Source: Taenia hydatigena
Lineage: Eukaryota; Platyhelminthes; Cestoda; Cyclophyllidea; Taeniidae
Length of the DNA stretch: 64,000 bases
Direction: 5' to 3'
NCBI GenBank assembly: GCA_036345935.2
Contig: JADWOT020001226.1
Span: 1 to 64,000, forward strand
This document shows positions 38,254 through 50,564 of the stretch, piece by piece. Both the position numbers and the translations under genes were made by a program. The notes under the pieces were generated by a model that worked only from the letters and a program-made list of their open reading frames with translations, was not told where the DNA came from and did no database searches. Each line of letters starts with the position of its first letter. Positions within the stretch are counted from its first letter, which is position 1.

Positions 38254-38357
38254 GCAGAGAGCAGCGACGAACCACACGACCAGTGGCAACACCAATGCAG
38301 GAGAGGAGAAGCTTCAAAGGGACGCCCGAGGGCTCCCCACTGGCAAAAACTATGCAC
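38254..38357 (+). repeat. 104-bp direct repeat, copy 2
   Basis: Partner of 36853-36956. The 8 differences comprise 2 synonymous and 6 nonsynonymous changes in the one plus frame open in both copies, with similar ratios in other frames, so no frame shows purifying selection. Here the repeat is followed by GC-rich sequence that is not present after copy 1. Confidence 0.9.
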
Positions 38358-38816
38358 CCGAGCGAACCCGATTAGAGTCCGTCGCAGGCTTCAACACAGC
38401 GGAGTGCAATGCTGAGCCTCCACCTGGGGTCAGAGCCTTGCTGATCACCCTGAACCCGGCGCCAGGTAAGTTTGATGCGCTGCAACTCACACCACACCCG
38501 CTCTGAGATTACAGCTTGCGCCTTCTACCTTACTTTGCCAAAACTGAGCATCACCTCACACTTCCGCTACATTGCGCATTCCTACACTCATGCACTTGCT
38601 CCTTCTTGCGCCAATTTACATCATCTGCATCTTCCCTCCTTCTTCTCACGCACCTACCCGTTGTCTACGCAAACCTACTTTCCCACTTCAGTACTACCTT
38701 CTGTCTCGCCTCCTTTGTGTCTCGCGGGTTCAAGAATAGAGGCCGACACACAACTCATAGAGTCACAAAACTCGACGTGGCACTTGACACGCCCAGTTTC
38801 GTCACTTGGACTGTAG
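38258..38816 (+). other. Possible two-exon coding segment (38258-38465, 38692-38816)
   Basis: After an acceptor-like 'gagtcctcacgcag' a plus frame is open for 69 codons across the 104-bp repeat and the GC-rich flank. It ends at a consensus donor, CCAG then gtaagt (38466-38471). A pyrimidine-rich stretch and 'cccacttcag' (to 38691) could be the next acceptor, and phase is kept (1 nt + 2 nt), giving about 41 more codons to a TAG at 38814-38816. The product is unknown, proline- and threonine-rich. Against a real gene: the first part is a repeat copy, other frames are open as well, and a competing frame runs 38516-38905. Confidence 0.2.
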
Positions 38817-40322
38817 GAAACACACAAGACTGGGTAGAAAGGAGTCAGAGTGCAGAAAAAGCAACAAAATTTGCACCAAGAAGTGAGCCCACAACTATCT
38901 GTTAAAGTATCTTCTTATAAGGAACGCACAATTTGGCGATGAGGGTTGATGGGGACAAAAGCGTCAGAATGATTAGAGGTGGTGTGACTGCGAACGATCA
39001 GGTAGGTTAATGTGTCCCTTCAATGGGACAGCTTTGGCAGTACAACCACTTGACTTAAAAGGCGAGCACGTAATCAAATACTCTAACAACGAATTTCACA
39101 AATTCCTGTTAAACTATCATTCCACAAGTCTTACTAAAAACTCGCAATTCGTTTACTTTGGTAGTTTCAGTGGGTGCTACAAAGTTTGACTTGGCATAAG
39201 TGATTTTTTTAGTTTTCAAATGATATTGAGCATTCACAGCTATAAGGTGACTGGGTTACAGGTGCAGGCTGCCCTCCTTTGCCTCCTATCTACCTGCTTA
39301 TCAAACGAAGCGCTGGCATTGGCGACCCCAAATTTCATGGTATGGCAGCCATAATAACTGTGAAATCAGCATTATAATGCTGCCCCTAAGCCGTTATTTA
39401 AGTATGAACGAAATTCGGTCAGGGCGCGTTCGCATCGACAGGAACCTATTATCCAAATTTACTGGCTAAAATGTTTCAGTGCGCAAGTTGCGTTGTCGTT
39501 TGTTCAAAGTTTTGCATTTTACTAAAAGGCCATTTCTCCATTTCGCTGGCTAATTTGTAGATTATTTTTATTTTGTCAGAAATTCAGCCATGATTGCAAC
39601 TTGCAATACAGGGACGTTTGATGTTCCTGGTAGTACATGAACATAAACTTGGTAATCCAAATGGGGAATTTACCTATATACCGCAGGGCTTCTCGAGCAT
39701 AATTCGCAGTCCAATTGCCTGACAGGATGCAACACCTGCCTGTCTAGTAGCAAAAGGACCGTTCTGATAGGCGTTGGAGTCGCCTAGTTGCCTGCTCTTC
39801 ATGACTGATAAATTACTGGGATGAGTTTATGCAGCATAGTTCTAAGCTAGGGTCTAAGTGATTCTAAAATTTATTTTACCTATAAAGGTTCTACCAGAGG
39901 GCACGTAAGATAGTGTGTATTCCTTGGCGTCATTGACAGGCACGGTGATTAAACTTTGCAGTTATGAGACAGTCTTCAATGTTTACGTGATCTTCAAGCA
40001 GAGCCAGATTCGCCAGAGCTGCAGCAGTATTAGAGGTCGCATGTTTAACTCGTTTACTTTAGCCCTTGAATCCAGCAAGAAGGAGTTTTTTTCGTTAAAA
40101 TCATCTATTAGTATAATTTAGCCATAATAAGTAAAAATTTAGCAAAGTGCATGTACCGAACACTCCTCTAAATTGCTGAAGCTAACGACTCTTTTGATGT
40201 GAGATATCATTCAACCAAATACCTCTCGTGTAAGTGGCGCCATGACTGGAGTTGTGTTCGTTTAATTTAATCTGATAAACTTGTGCTGATAGTGTTCAGC
40301 AGTGCTAGTCAGAACTACGAAT
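38817..40322. other. Sequence upstream of the F-box gene
   Basis: No gene or repeat recognised. 39915-40121 (+) is an open frame of 68 codons without support. No TATA box or CpG-rich promoter stands out before the start at 40323. Confidence 0.5.
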
Positions 40323-41445
40323 ATGGAAGCAGAGGTAAGCTGGATTGTTCAGATCTTGACAAGCGCTTCTTATTCACTTCAATCTAGAGCCCTTTGTTAC
40401 CGTTAAATTGTTAAATTGTTCAGTAGTGCACAATTTTCTATATTTTGTTCATTATCCATTTATAAATTACTCTTTCTCAAGGCAGAGTGGCATGATTTCA
40501 AGGTCGCTAACCTCCCTGAAGAAGTACGCAGAACAATATGCGAGTATCTTAGCTCTTTTGACATAGCAAGCATTTGCGTTGCACTTTCGGGGTGGAAATC
40601 TGTTATCTTTTCAAAAAAATGAACATTCATACATGAGCAAATGGAATTGGATTGACAGACATGTCTGAGTAGCCCTGCTGTCGCACTCGCAGCCACTGTC
40701 CCTCTTGAGGATTAACGAATGCATTGAACAACATTTTGAACAGATGAAATTCCATTTTCGGTTTTCATCCCTTTCTGTCCCCACAAATGCCTTTAAAAGG
40801 GTAGACTGCGTTTTAATAGAGTCCGCAATGAACATTAAAAAGCTGGCTCCTTCAGACTTGATTCATTCGAAGCTTGTGGAATTATCAATGAGAATCGTTA
40901 ATTCTACTCGCACTACTACGGTAGATGTTAGTGTATTGCGTCTTAAACAGTCATATTTTATGTTACCCGAAAACTACAGACTCATTTTGCGCCTTCTTGA
41001 AGGCAGCGAATTTGAACGGCGTCAAGAAGGAAGATTAAGGCTAGCTGATTATGACTGCGCTCTCTATGTTATTGAACTTTCATTGCTCCTGCAGCAGTGT
41101 CTGAATGTTAGGGCTGAATTACACGACATAATGTCATACTTGTCTCCTAATCAAACATTTGGAATTATCATAATTGAAGACGTAGAATGCAAAAGGATTA
41201 GCGGGATGAAGTTCTTCTTAGACTGTGCTGATAAACTTGGCTTTATGGATAACTCACCTCTGATGTCTGCGCCAATGAATTGGCGGTTGTGGCGCATTCG
41301 AGAGGATGTTACCCGGGTCGCTAATTGCAGGGAATTATTTCAATGGGCATGTCAAGATGTCATTTGGAGGCGCATGCAAACGCCTCTGTTTCAATTAGCT
41401 GCAATGCCCCATGAAGTGCTCGACTTCCCTGATTTGTTCTTATAG
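40323..41445 (+). CDS. F-box domain protein, possibly a pseudogene
   Basis: Proposed exon 1 is ATG GAA GCA GAG (40323-40334), with donor gtaagc. A 147-bp intron ends 'ctctttctcaag' at 40481, and exon 2 resumes in phase 0. Residues 15-44 form an F-box: 'LPEEVRRTICEYL', then Asp31, Cys36 and Trp42. F-box proteins bind Skp1 and present substrates to SCF ubiquitin ligases. The remaining 246-codon frame (from 40705, ending TAG 41443-41445) is the longest in the window, has no recognised domain, and lies in another phase. Two models join the parts. (a) A second intron 40602-40692 (weak donor gttatc, acceptor ctcgcag) gives an intact 294-residue protein. (b) There is no intron, and the gene has a 1-nt shift in the A7 run at 40613-40619 plus TGA at 40666, making it a pseudogene. 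Other exons may be missing. The F-box is seen directly; activity is unknown. Confidence 0.6.
40335..40481 (+). other. Intron 1 of the F-box gene
   Basis: 147 bp, begins gtaagc after GAG and ends tctttctcaag before GCA. Removal joins M-E-A-E to A-E-W-H-D-F in frame just before the F-box. Chosen because it supplies the only nearby ATG that reads into the domain without a stop; the alternative start is a CTG/TTG-led frame through intron sequence. Confidence 0.5.
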
Positions 41446-44400
41446 GTACTTCATAATTAAATTGAAGCAATCACAAGCGTTTGTTCTGCTCATTGCACCC
41501 CCTTTCCTTCCTCACGTGATAAATCTACCATATCCAGATCTGAATAATTTTGCAAAAGTCTAAGTAGCAGACATAAATCTCTTGATGGATTTAATTCTTT
41601 TCAGTGACTTTATTAAACACAAATTCCTCAAGAAGCCTACTTTGGCAGTACATAAGGCAATGCTAAATAGTTATTGAGGTGTTTACCTTGATTTTATCGT
41701 TAGTAGAGCAGGATATGATTATAGATAGCATAATCGCAAGTGATTCTGGGTAGCAGCTTACGTATTTAAAAGAGACCGATGTTTTGAGAGAGCAAACGAT
41801 CTCATTGGAAGCTCACGAAAGGGAGCGTTCTACTTGACTTCGTTCAATGCACATCTGCCTCACTGAAACTCGTCACTGTGTGGGAACGTGCTTAAGACGA
41901 TTCTAAGAGGGGAGCCTGCAGCTTGATATTTATTCCTATGCCGGGGAGCTTTCCTCCTATTTCGAAGGTTATGCTTGCATAACCACCTGATGTGGGATGG
42001 TTGAGCTTAGATATTACTGCAACAGAATAGTGGGGTTTTCCTGAGTGTCAAACTCCATTACAAAGGAAGGCCTAACTACCGGTCGGCTTTCGCGCTAACT
42101 ATTTTATTTGCTTTTCCCTAAAGTGTTTCAAATGCGCACATAGTATCAGTGAAATCCGATGCTCCACAAGGCGTGGTGGCGGTTCCAAACCCGTTCTCCT
42201 AGTCTCTTTAATGGTGCGCTGAGGACCATGACTCTTGCGAGTATCAGCACAAGCCAATCAGAAAGCGTCGTGTCCAATGCCATTCGCCAAATTATTTGAA
42301 TGGCCGAGCGGGTGGTGTAAATGCTAGCCGCATGATTTGGCAGCACACCTGTCGCATTTGCAATGCGATCTAGATCTTGCTCTTCTACTGGGCAGTAACA
42401 CTATGCCACATGCGTAGAATGACAACTAGGTAAGATGAACACAGAAGACTCCGTAAGGCAGGGAGAGTTGCAGGCGATTTTCTCGAATTGCTGGAGAATT
42501 TGCTATTTAGAAAGGTATGTATAACTCACTACCTCCTCTTCCATCGCCAATCTCAAGTGCTACAGGTTCTGTCTGCTCAAGCAATATGCAATTATGCGAA
42601 GCGCGGGTCAAAGCTGAGACAAAGATAAATGAGTAGAAAATAGAGATAGGGTCTTGGAAAATAGTCTTTTCCTTACACTCCTCCTTCCACAAGAACTAAA
42701 GGGAATGTTGTAAGCGGTACGAGGTGTTGCAGCGAGTTGTCGGTCAAGGTAAACATTCCGTTCGACACGATGTGTTCAGATTTTGATACACATGGTAGGT
42801 TTAAAAACTCATCGTCTCTGCTTGGAGTGCATGGCATCGAGTAGAAAGACCTCACGAGGATCTCCAAAGCGGAATTTTAGGCGTTGGTCTGAAAATCTGT
42901 GTCACGACTAATTTTGCGATTTCCGAAGTTCTCAGAAAGTGGCCATCCCTTAAAAGATTACATTTTCTTACCTCATGACATTGAATTATTCACAAGTACT
43001 CTTGGACTCACTGATAAAATAGGTTTATAAATCTTCTAGCCAAATTTGTGTTTTTAAATGCGACAAAAATGACTAATTCCACGAAAACCCATCCCATCCT
43101 CTCATCGGCTGCCACTGGTGATTTCAATTAAATAGACAATGTTAAAAGTGCTTAGACGCGTCTGAATAACACCTTTCCACCACCAAATAAGGTTGCGCAC
43201 ATTTCAGAGGTTTGATGCTACTAGGTTAGTATTCCTACGACTAGCGATGGCGACAAGTGATAACCAGCACACACTCTCAACTTCCCAACGTGGTTTCTAG
43301 GTGTTACGAGACGCTTGATTGCGGTCCAATCGTTAAAAATGTTCTCTGAGGTTGAGGTCAGGCATGTGTTCGTGTGCACGGAAATTTGCTTTTTGTGTGG
43401 TAAGTTCGCTAGCTTTTCTCCTATAAAGCCGATATTACGAGATGACTGACCTCTAAGTTGATCAGGAGGAGGGTCAAGGAGGAATATGGAGGGAGGAGTG
43501 AGCCCGTCTTTGGCTTTCAGAATTGAGAAGGGGACTAGTATCGGCATTCTTCATCACTCGTTCGTGGTTGAGCTGTATTTTGGCTGCGTCGGTAATCCTA
43601 AGCCACTACTGTATGTATGCCTTCACTCATCTTCAAGGTAGCATCAGGGCCCCTCCGATCACTCACACACATAGCAACAACGTATATTTGCGTGGAATGT
43701 TATGTTCGTGCTATTGCTTTACATTGCTTTAACCCCGTAAATCATCCCAATGCGAAGCCACAGCTTTATACATAAGACGGCACCATTTTGATTGTGCCAA
43801 TCCTCCGCTTAATAGCGGCGAACTTACTATTCGCTTAGAACACCAACTCTATTAGTTTAAATTATTGCACACAATAAGTGAGTTGCTTGAATGCAATTAT
43901 TTTACGTGTTGCTGGGCGCTTCGTGTACTTATTTACAAACCATGCTCAATCTAACAAAACTGAGATGAATTGAACTGGTTCACTACTTCTAATGCACTTA
44001 TATCCGCTGGAAAGTTGTAGAGGGCGAAAGTGTCTAAGGTGCTCGATAGCACATGCTAGCAGATGCTCATTGCCTACATCGTTATCGAGACATGGAATCG
44101 CAACATTCAAAACACCACCATTAAAAGAACTCCGTGGATTAGTAAATAATTGCGAAGGTTCTCTGCAGGGGTGCTACTCTAAGGTATCAAATCCGAGGGC
44201 TGCTTAATTGAAAAAGAATTCCCTAAGAAAATTTGCATCTAATCCTGGTCGATTTGTCCAACAACTACTAGTAATTCATCCACCAATGTAGGCTGTGTGG
44301 CATGATAGAGGTTTGGGACAAAATTTTAGTGCCAGCAAATCCGCGAACAGTCATGAGTGCCTTCTCATAAGTAGGATGATCCACTTGTGCAAGATCGTCT

Positions 44401-47400
44401 TTTATCCTACAGCTCTTACTACATCTCTAAAACGATCACTAAAATTAGCACTCTTCCCATATGATCGTCTGCTTCTCTGTCTCTCAATTTATTCATCTAA
44501 GTTTTCACTTCCACATCGGTACGTCTAATTGATGGACTTAGTCAGCATTTGCTTCTGAATGGAGAGGAACGTAAAGCTGCAGCTCAGTCAGCTTTTGATA
44601 ACGTAGTGCACAATGCGGCGCCATGTTTTAAAGGGTCAAATAAGGAGAAGAAGTGTAGAGACCGCGGCCTGCATTGTTCCGGTTATTGGGTACACACGAA
44701 TCGCTGATGCCGTCGAAGGTCATTGCAAAAGACAGGATTTTGTTTTGACAACATGTTTGCTTGAACCAATGGGTCATAAAGCATTTGTATGCATATTTGT
44801 GATAGGTGAAAACCATCCAGAGTAAAACCACTTTGACGTTAACGCAAGGAGAATGAATACATATCTTGTAGAATTTTTTGTGCACAATATTTACCTGCGC
44901 CTGCTGGAACTTGGAGTACAGCCAAGACGGGCCTGTATATTTGATGCGATTGTCCAAAAAAACAGATGGAAATCCACGTCTTTACTTATTAAAATGGTGT
45001 ATCCGATGATGCATTTTTGCTGGTAGTTACATTAATAGATTTCGTACGCTGAATGCTCCATTTCTTCAGCAAAGGTGAATCAAGTTGCTTGTTTCTTCGC
45101 GCCTGCGATTAAAAAGAATCGAACAAGCGGGATCGCCGATCGCTTGTATTTAACCACGCAGACTCCCACTTGCATGCAAATGCTTCTATAATGCACCAGC
45201 TGACAGTGTCATTTCTATTTGCCATTAAGTTAGATAGAATTTTGGCTTTTACCACAAGGGCATGTAATACTGCTGCGCACAAATATTAGGCGAGGCTGTG
45301 GTGGCACCAACCAGGTAAAGTATGAAGAACTAATGCCGGTCGCATGGCGTATGCACTTGCTGTTTAAATTTGTGATCTAGCAGTTATCTTGTTACATTAA
45401 GCCATACTTAGCATTGATTTACTCAGTTTACGCTGATAGAAGCCGTCTCTTTTTCAGTGACTCATTCATTGAAGGCTCTGTCGATGCGCCAATTAGAAAC
45501 AGTGCCTGAACTAGTAAAAGTCTCATACTCTTAGTGCAAACAACTAACTTTGAACGGTTATGTTCCCCATCTGATGAAGAATCTGAACCTTTTAATTTTC
45601 GTTAGAATACTTTCATTAAGCTCAAAGTTAGGAACAATTTTAGACCGTTGTTGATAATAGGCCATCTATTAATTACCTTGTTTTTGGCGCATCTATCAGG
45701 CCTTTCCTTGGCTTAGTTATTCGGTTTTCGGCATGACCGTGGTAGAACGGTGGAATGCGAGTCTTTTGTCTCTAAGGGATCTACCTCTACGTTGGTACCG
45801 AAAGGACTTATGCTCACTTTAGCTATCTCTTCGAACATCATCTTAGCTTCAACATAAAATTCAGGTGGCGACATGCTCCGAACTAACCGCTTCAGAGGAA
45901 CAATGCCTAACTCCCTCATCACGCAATCGACTGCTCAGTTCCACCGATGATCATGCAGCCATGACACTTTGCATATTTTGTCTCCTTACTTCTTCAGGAA
46001 CCGCAAAACATTTGCGCAAACATATTGGTTCCCTATTTGAAATGTGTTCCGGGACCCTCTATACTACAGGATTGAATTGATGCTCATTTAATGACGCAGA
46101 CATCAACGTTGAGGTAAAAGCAACGCTTTTCAAAGGTTCTCTTTCAACTTTTTAAGAGGGCGATGGCGTTTTTAATTCACTCGTTAACCTACCATTTTAG
46201 AGGCTACCTTCCATCGGATAAATGCAATGCGAAGTCTGTTTATTATGGCTTCTAATTTAATCGAAGATTAGTCACTCGTCTATCAGAAACTTGACTACTG
46301 CTATATTACGTAGACTTTGTGCATCCCAGAAGGCCTGCTTTGTGCGGAAGGAAATGGGATAAAGCGGCGGTCATTGCCTTTACTGATAGTGAGCTCCTGG
46401 TGTCTAGAGAGGTTTGGAACACTAGAATCCTGTGCTTACTCACCTTTAAGCCCATCCATTATTCACCACCTTTTAAGCAGTCCATACCTTTCCCCTTTTA
46501 TTCCTAATCGTTCACTTGTTCAGTCCTCCTCGAAATCGACCACCCCGTTTGCTGATCGCTGCATTGCTTTTGGACGACTGCCATTCCTTCGCCTTTATGG
46601 GATTCCTACACATCCTTTTCCATCCACACTGGCATTTCCAGCTCTTTAATGCAAAACGATTCTAGTTTAAACAAGTTTAACGATACGGATTTATTTGCGT
46701 ATTACAACTGTCAATTACGAATAAGACTCAAGCACACTAATTTGAGCTCGACTTCGTCGACTTGTAATTGATCAGTCTTATTGCCTTGTAACACTGCAGC
46801 GTCCCCACTGCCTCCTGTTTCGAGTGGTTTTGTCTTCAAATTGCAGCGGAAGATGAGGATCTGATTTTTCATCATCCCCTACCAGTTTTTTTTATTTTTG
46901 CGCAAGAACTTGCATACCAAAACGATGGATTTGTCACTTGAGGGCAGGCGAACTGTTTTAAACGAGTTAGGCAACGTTTGAGGTTCCATGGTAGTTGTTA
47001 GATAAAACCAAACAATTGCGCCAAGGAGCCGATGTGCAGATAATGTAGCAACCGCAATTTGTAAAGTGTTGCCTCGACTTTTGTCCTCTAGCGCATTGCT
47101 GAGCTCAAAACTGTGAATTGTGGTTATCCCAGCGGTTGATCGTGAGCATCCGCTTATCAGCTAGAGCCATTGCGGCACTTCCTTTTCCTTACCCTAGTGG
47201 ACAAAGAGTTTGCTGACTTTAATGGCGAGTAAAAATGAAGGATCGTATGCTGACCTTAGTGAATAGATGAAATATTTCTACCCTTATGAAGGCGTCGAAC
47301 CCGTGGGTGTAGCTCATTTTTACTGAGTAAAGAATTAATGCCCAGCATCGTCTCAGTTTAGATGTGGGAGAAGATGCGAAACATTTTGGGTTCGAAAGTG

Positions 47401-48185
47401 CCATAATCATAAGTCGATACTTTACTTCCGCTTCATGGTCCAACGCAGGATTTCGATTTTCCCCCTGGGTAAATCTTGTCCAAGTGCTGTAACAAAAGTA
47501 GCTGTGTTGGTTGCAAATCGGAAGGATTTCCGCGTATGGGCATATTTTCTCTGCTCCTAAGAGGGATTGGTGCTTTCAATCTCAGTTGCAAAGGATAAGG
47601 TAAATGTCTCCTCTGTGCTATACAGCCATTATTGCGCTGAAAGATCTCGTATCCTTTCATCGTGAGGCTCGTTGCTCAGTTTGAAACGTGTGATTCATTG
47701 AGCTCTCCTTCTATGGGGCAGAGAACTGCAGCACCATGGCAACGAACATGTGGCGAAGGCGGTTACTTAAAAGATTGCTTCCTCGGTGGAATCTCGGGTG
47801 GGAGCTGCAGTAATTGCCCGCTTTTCAATTACTAACGTTACATACATTTGGCGTGATGGTTATTTCAAATGGGCCCCATACTCACTCTAGAACGTCTTCC
47901 TTATTGTTTATTATAAATCACTGATTTGAAGTACTATAAGCATATCGGTTGGGGTTGGGGCAGTGAAATATGCACAGGATCGTTCTTGGTGGATTATTGG
48001 ACTTCTTTTATGTGAGCAATTTTAGTGGGTAAATGAAGTCATATCTTGAGAGTTGATTTCTGTAGCGTACTGCATGATTCAGCCATTCAGACGTCTTTAT
48101 AGGTGGATGCTGCATGCGTTGAAAACAAGCCAGCCAGTAAACATGTAGAGCCGTAACGTCCATCTTATGCCTCGTTGGTTTATTT

Positions 48186-48518
48186 CTAATTTCTTGGAGC
48201 GCTAACATAATGGTATCTGTTGCGATTTATCTCATTTTGTTCTATGTATTTTTGTTGAATCCTAGTAGCGTTGCCATTGGCATCTAATGTCTCTGATTTG
48301 TTTCCTAATATCCCACTTATTTTGGGGACGGAGTCGGAAAAACGAACATTAATGGAGTACTGATTGCCATCAGAATTGATTTGGTAGGTTGAATCGGTGT
48401 CTCTAAATAAAAACTGATTTCCTGTGTCATTGCGCCAAGTCGAGATGGCTGCAAAGATTGCCAAATACACGTCAGAAAGCATTACGGTCGTGCGTTGTGG
48501 AGGAGGGGGGAGGCACAT
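48186..48518 (-). CDS. Unknown open frame, asparagine-rich, possible secreted protein (110 aa)
   Basis: Not recognised. It starts at ATG 48518 and ends TAG at 48186-48188. A second Met at residue 13 precedes a hydrophobic stretch (about residues 13-27, 'MLSDVYLAIFAAIS') that could be a signal peptide or anchor. The mature part is rich in Asn, Asp, Ser and Gln and carries three N-glycosylation sequons (N-D-T, N-K-S, N-A-T). Codon-level composition looks protein-like, and the opposite strand is not comparably open. No splice sites, promoter or homology are available. A frame of this length is within chance expectation for 64 kb, so this is a candidate only. Confidence 0.28.
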   Translation of the reverse strand: MCLPPPPQRTTVMLSDVYLAIFAAISTWRNDTGNQFLFRDTDSTYQINSDGNQYSINVRFSDSVPKISGILGNKSETLDANGNATRIQQKYIEQNEINRNRYHYVSAPRN

Positions 48519-49329
48519 GCCTCTTAGTCACCCCGAGTACTCATTGTGGGGTAAAATTTGTCCATATGAATTTACGAGAAAAGTGAATTGGTGGTGAACA
48601 CACTTATGTAAGCGATCAGAAGTGATCTTGACGTTTATTTGGCCACAGGTTTTACCACGGGGAATAAAGTGAAAACTTCGCACCTACTTAGCATGCAGTG
48701 AGGGAGTCAAGTACGAATGTTGTGCCAGTCTATTTTTCGAATTCAACATAATGTTCGTGTAGTTATATTTGCTTAGAAATGCCGATTTAATTTTGCTTTA
48801 TTCTGCCGTTAGTTTCGGTTGGTTTTCGGTTACTGTCCTTCCTTTGGAGCATATGGCTACTCTTCGGTGCCTTATGGTGAGTTTATTCATCTTCCATGCT
48901 GTCACTTTCATTCACGAACTCGGTACCCTATTAACAAATAATCTCCGCTTCATCCTTATCCCTACTTTCCTTAGAGGTAAGGATTGCGATGAGGCAAAAT
49001 TAGTGGCCGAAGCCACCACGTCCATACCCCCTTGAGCGTCTTGCTGCTGTATCGCCATTAGAACTGTCAGCTTGGGACCGTCAACAATCTCCTTCACATA
49101 GCTGACTCCTTATGCCATACTTAGCGCTCGCGCAAGTACCGTCTCCAGTATAAAGGCGAATAACCACCGCGTCTTTGACTTAGTCTTTTCCATTGTGCCC
49201 TTCTTTTACCAAAATCGTCATTCCACTAATAACTCTCCCCCACCAAATTTACTTTGTTTTAGGTGGCGTGGATCCATGACTACGTAGATAAGTGGGGAGT
49301 CAATGCTGCCACCGATTCGCCGTTGACCC

Positions 49330-49608
49330 CTAATGCTCCTGAAATCGGGGCAGCAACGCTAAGAGTTCTGCTGTCACCTCTGCTTCCTCAGTGCCTTTCA
49401 GTGCGGCTTTGAATTTGGTAACACGGTTCGTCAGTGTGCTATCAATAGTCCAAGCATCTGAGTTGAAAGATAGAATGACCTCTGGGAATGGTGGGGCCTG
49501 GAGCACAAGTGGCTCATTCGATCGTTGTTGTCTTGCGGGACGAAAAGGAGGGATTCCGGGACGCCTGTTTTGCCAAACTGCAAGTCTTCCCTTTCCCATT
49601 ACAAACAT
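49330..49608 (-). CDS. Unknown open frame, proline/arginine-rich start and amphipathic end (92 aa)
   Basis: Not recognised. ATG at 49608, TAG at 49330-49332. The first third is basic and proline-rich; the last 45 residues are charged and amphipathic ('TKFKAALKGTEEAEVTAE' region), a pattern more typical of real helices than of chance. On the same strand downstream, 49097-48912 is another open frame of 61 codons with similar composition, so the two could be exons of one gene or remnants of an element protein. 'gcagag|gtgaca' inside the frame could be a donor. No family motif is visible. Confidence 0.22.
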   Translation of the reverse strand: MFVMGKGRLAVWQNRRPGIPPFRPARQQRSNEPLVLQAPPFPEVILSFNSDAWTIDSTLTNRVTKFKAALKGTEEAEVTAELLALLPRFQEH

Positions 49609-50564
49609 TAATCGAATTTAACTAGACCTTTGTTTAGCTATTAACTGGTCATTGGGATTCTGCTTAAATACTTGCCATTTTAATTTTCAAGCTTGTCAAA
49701 AGACGTTAAAGGCGCTCATTATTCAACGCCTACCTATTTGTGGGATTCGATTTTCCATTGCTAATGCTGTGTTCCGAAATTCGTCGTGGTTCCTAAAAGA
49801 CCACCCCCTCCATAAGTTACTCTTACCTGCCAAGATTTCAAAATATTGGTCGCCGAAAACGGGCGATTGTACTCTGCAGCAGACTTGCGCGACTCATTGT
49901 ATGGACGCCGTAGTCCTTGACGGAACATTTTGAGTTGCGTTGCTTCCGGTCTTGCATCGTGATCACTTTACAGTCTGTTACCGGAAATTCCAGGTCGCTG
50001 TTCTGTCCACGGCACGCAAACCATTCTTCGTCTTTGTCAAATAACTAATGGGTTTAAGTAGTTAAGCCCAACAACATTCACCAGGTTATTACTTGAACTT
50101 CTGCTCCTACCAATTTACGGGAAACTCGATGATGCATGAGATGGTCTAAAAGGATTGTGCGGTTTCCAGCAAAATTCATTGCAATCACTTGCTAGGAATT
50201 GGAGGACACATGAGCCACTACTGGCATGGTAATCAGGTATTCTCGCCCTGATTTTTAATACCTACTGGTTGAGACTGAGTGGGGTTTAAGCTGGCTCTGA
50301 AACTAGAGCAAAAGCTGGTTTTTCGCCTAGCATTCGTATTGCATTGGGCAAAGTAGGATTTGAAGTTCATGAAGATTTTGTTCCCGCACTTTTTGTACGC
50401 GTGTAAGGTGGTTTTTTAAATGCCTGTCCGCCTGGGTGCGTAGTTTATAGTGAGGATTGATATGTATTGCCACAAATGCAATGCACATAAACACTTCATT
50501 GTGTTTATCACTGATTTGCTCACACACTTGTCACTTCGTAGGTTTGAAGTACTCATCACTTCCT

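Larger units (their letters stand above)
41446..50564. other. Long stretch with a few unsupported open frames
   Basis: No RNA gene or strong repeat. ATTAAA at 41456-41461, just after the F-box stop, is a possible weak polyadenylation signal. About 42160-42215 (+) contains 'DAPQGVVAVPNPFS', similar to the reverse-transcriptase block 'GVPQGSVLGP', but stops flank it. Open frames with protein-like products: 44613-44825 (+), 45922-45713 (-), overlapping frames 47660-47433 and 47443-47219 (-), and 49097-48912 (-). The better two are listed separately. The rest shows nothing recognisable. Confidence 0.4.

Noticed and set aside
40663..40692. 30-bp GT...AG microintron that would remove the TGA in the F-box gene
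   Set aside because: Shorter than plausible introns, and it leaves the A7 frameshift unrepaired; the 91-bp alternative is preferred.
42158..42215. Possible reverse-transcriptase block, 'DAPQGVVAVPNPFS'
   Set aside because: Only about a dozen residues match the LINE pattern around 'PQG', stops flank it, and no YxDD or other block is nearby. It could be a remnant but cannot be supported.
46000..46035. Minus-strand 'VPEEVRRQNM', similar to the F-box start 'LPEEVRRTIC'
   Set aside because: Only six identical residues, no Trp or the later F-box positions, and a stop follows shortly.
47385..47405. B-box-like 'gggttcgaaagtgcc'
   Set aside because: No D-arm, anticodon stem or acceptor stem can be built around it.
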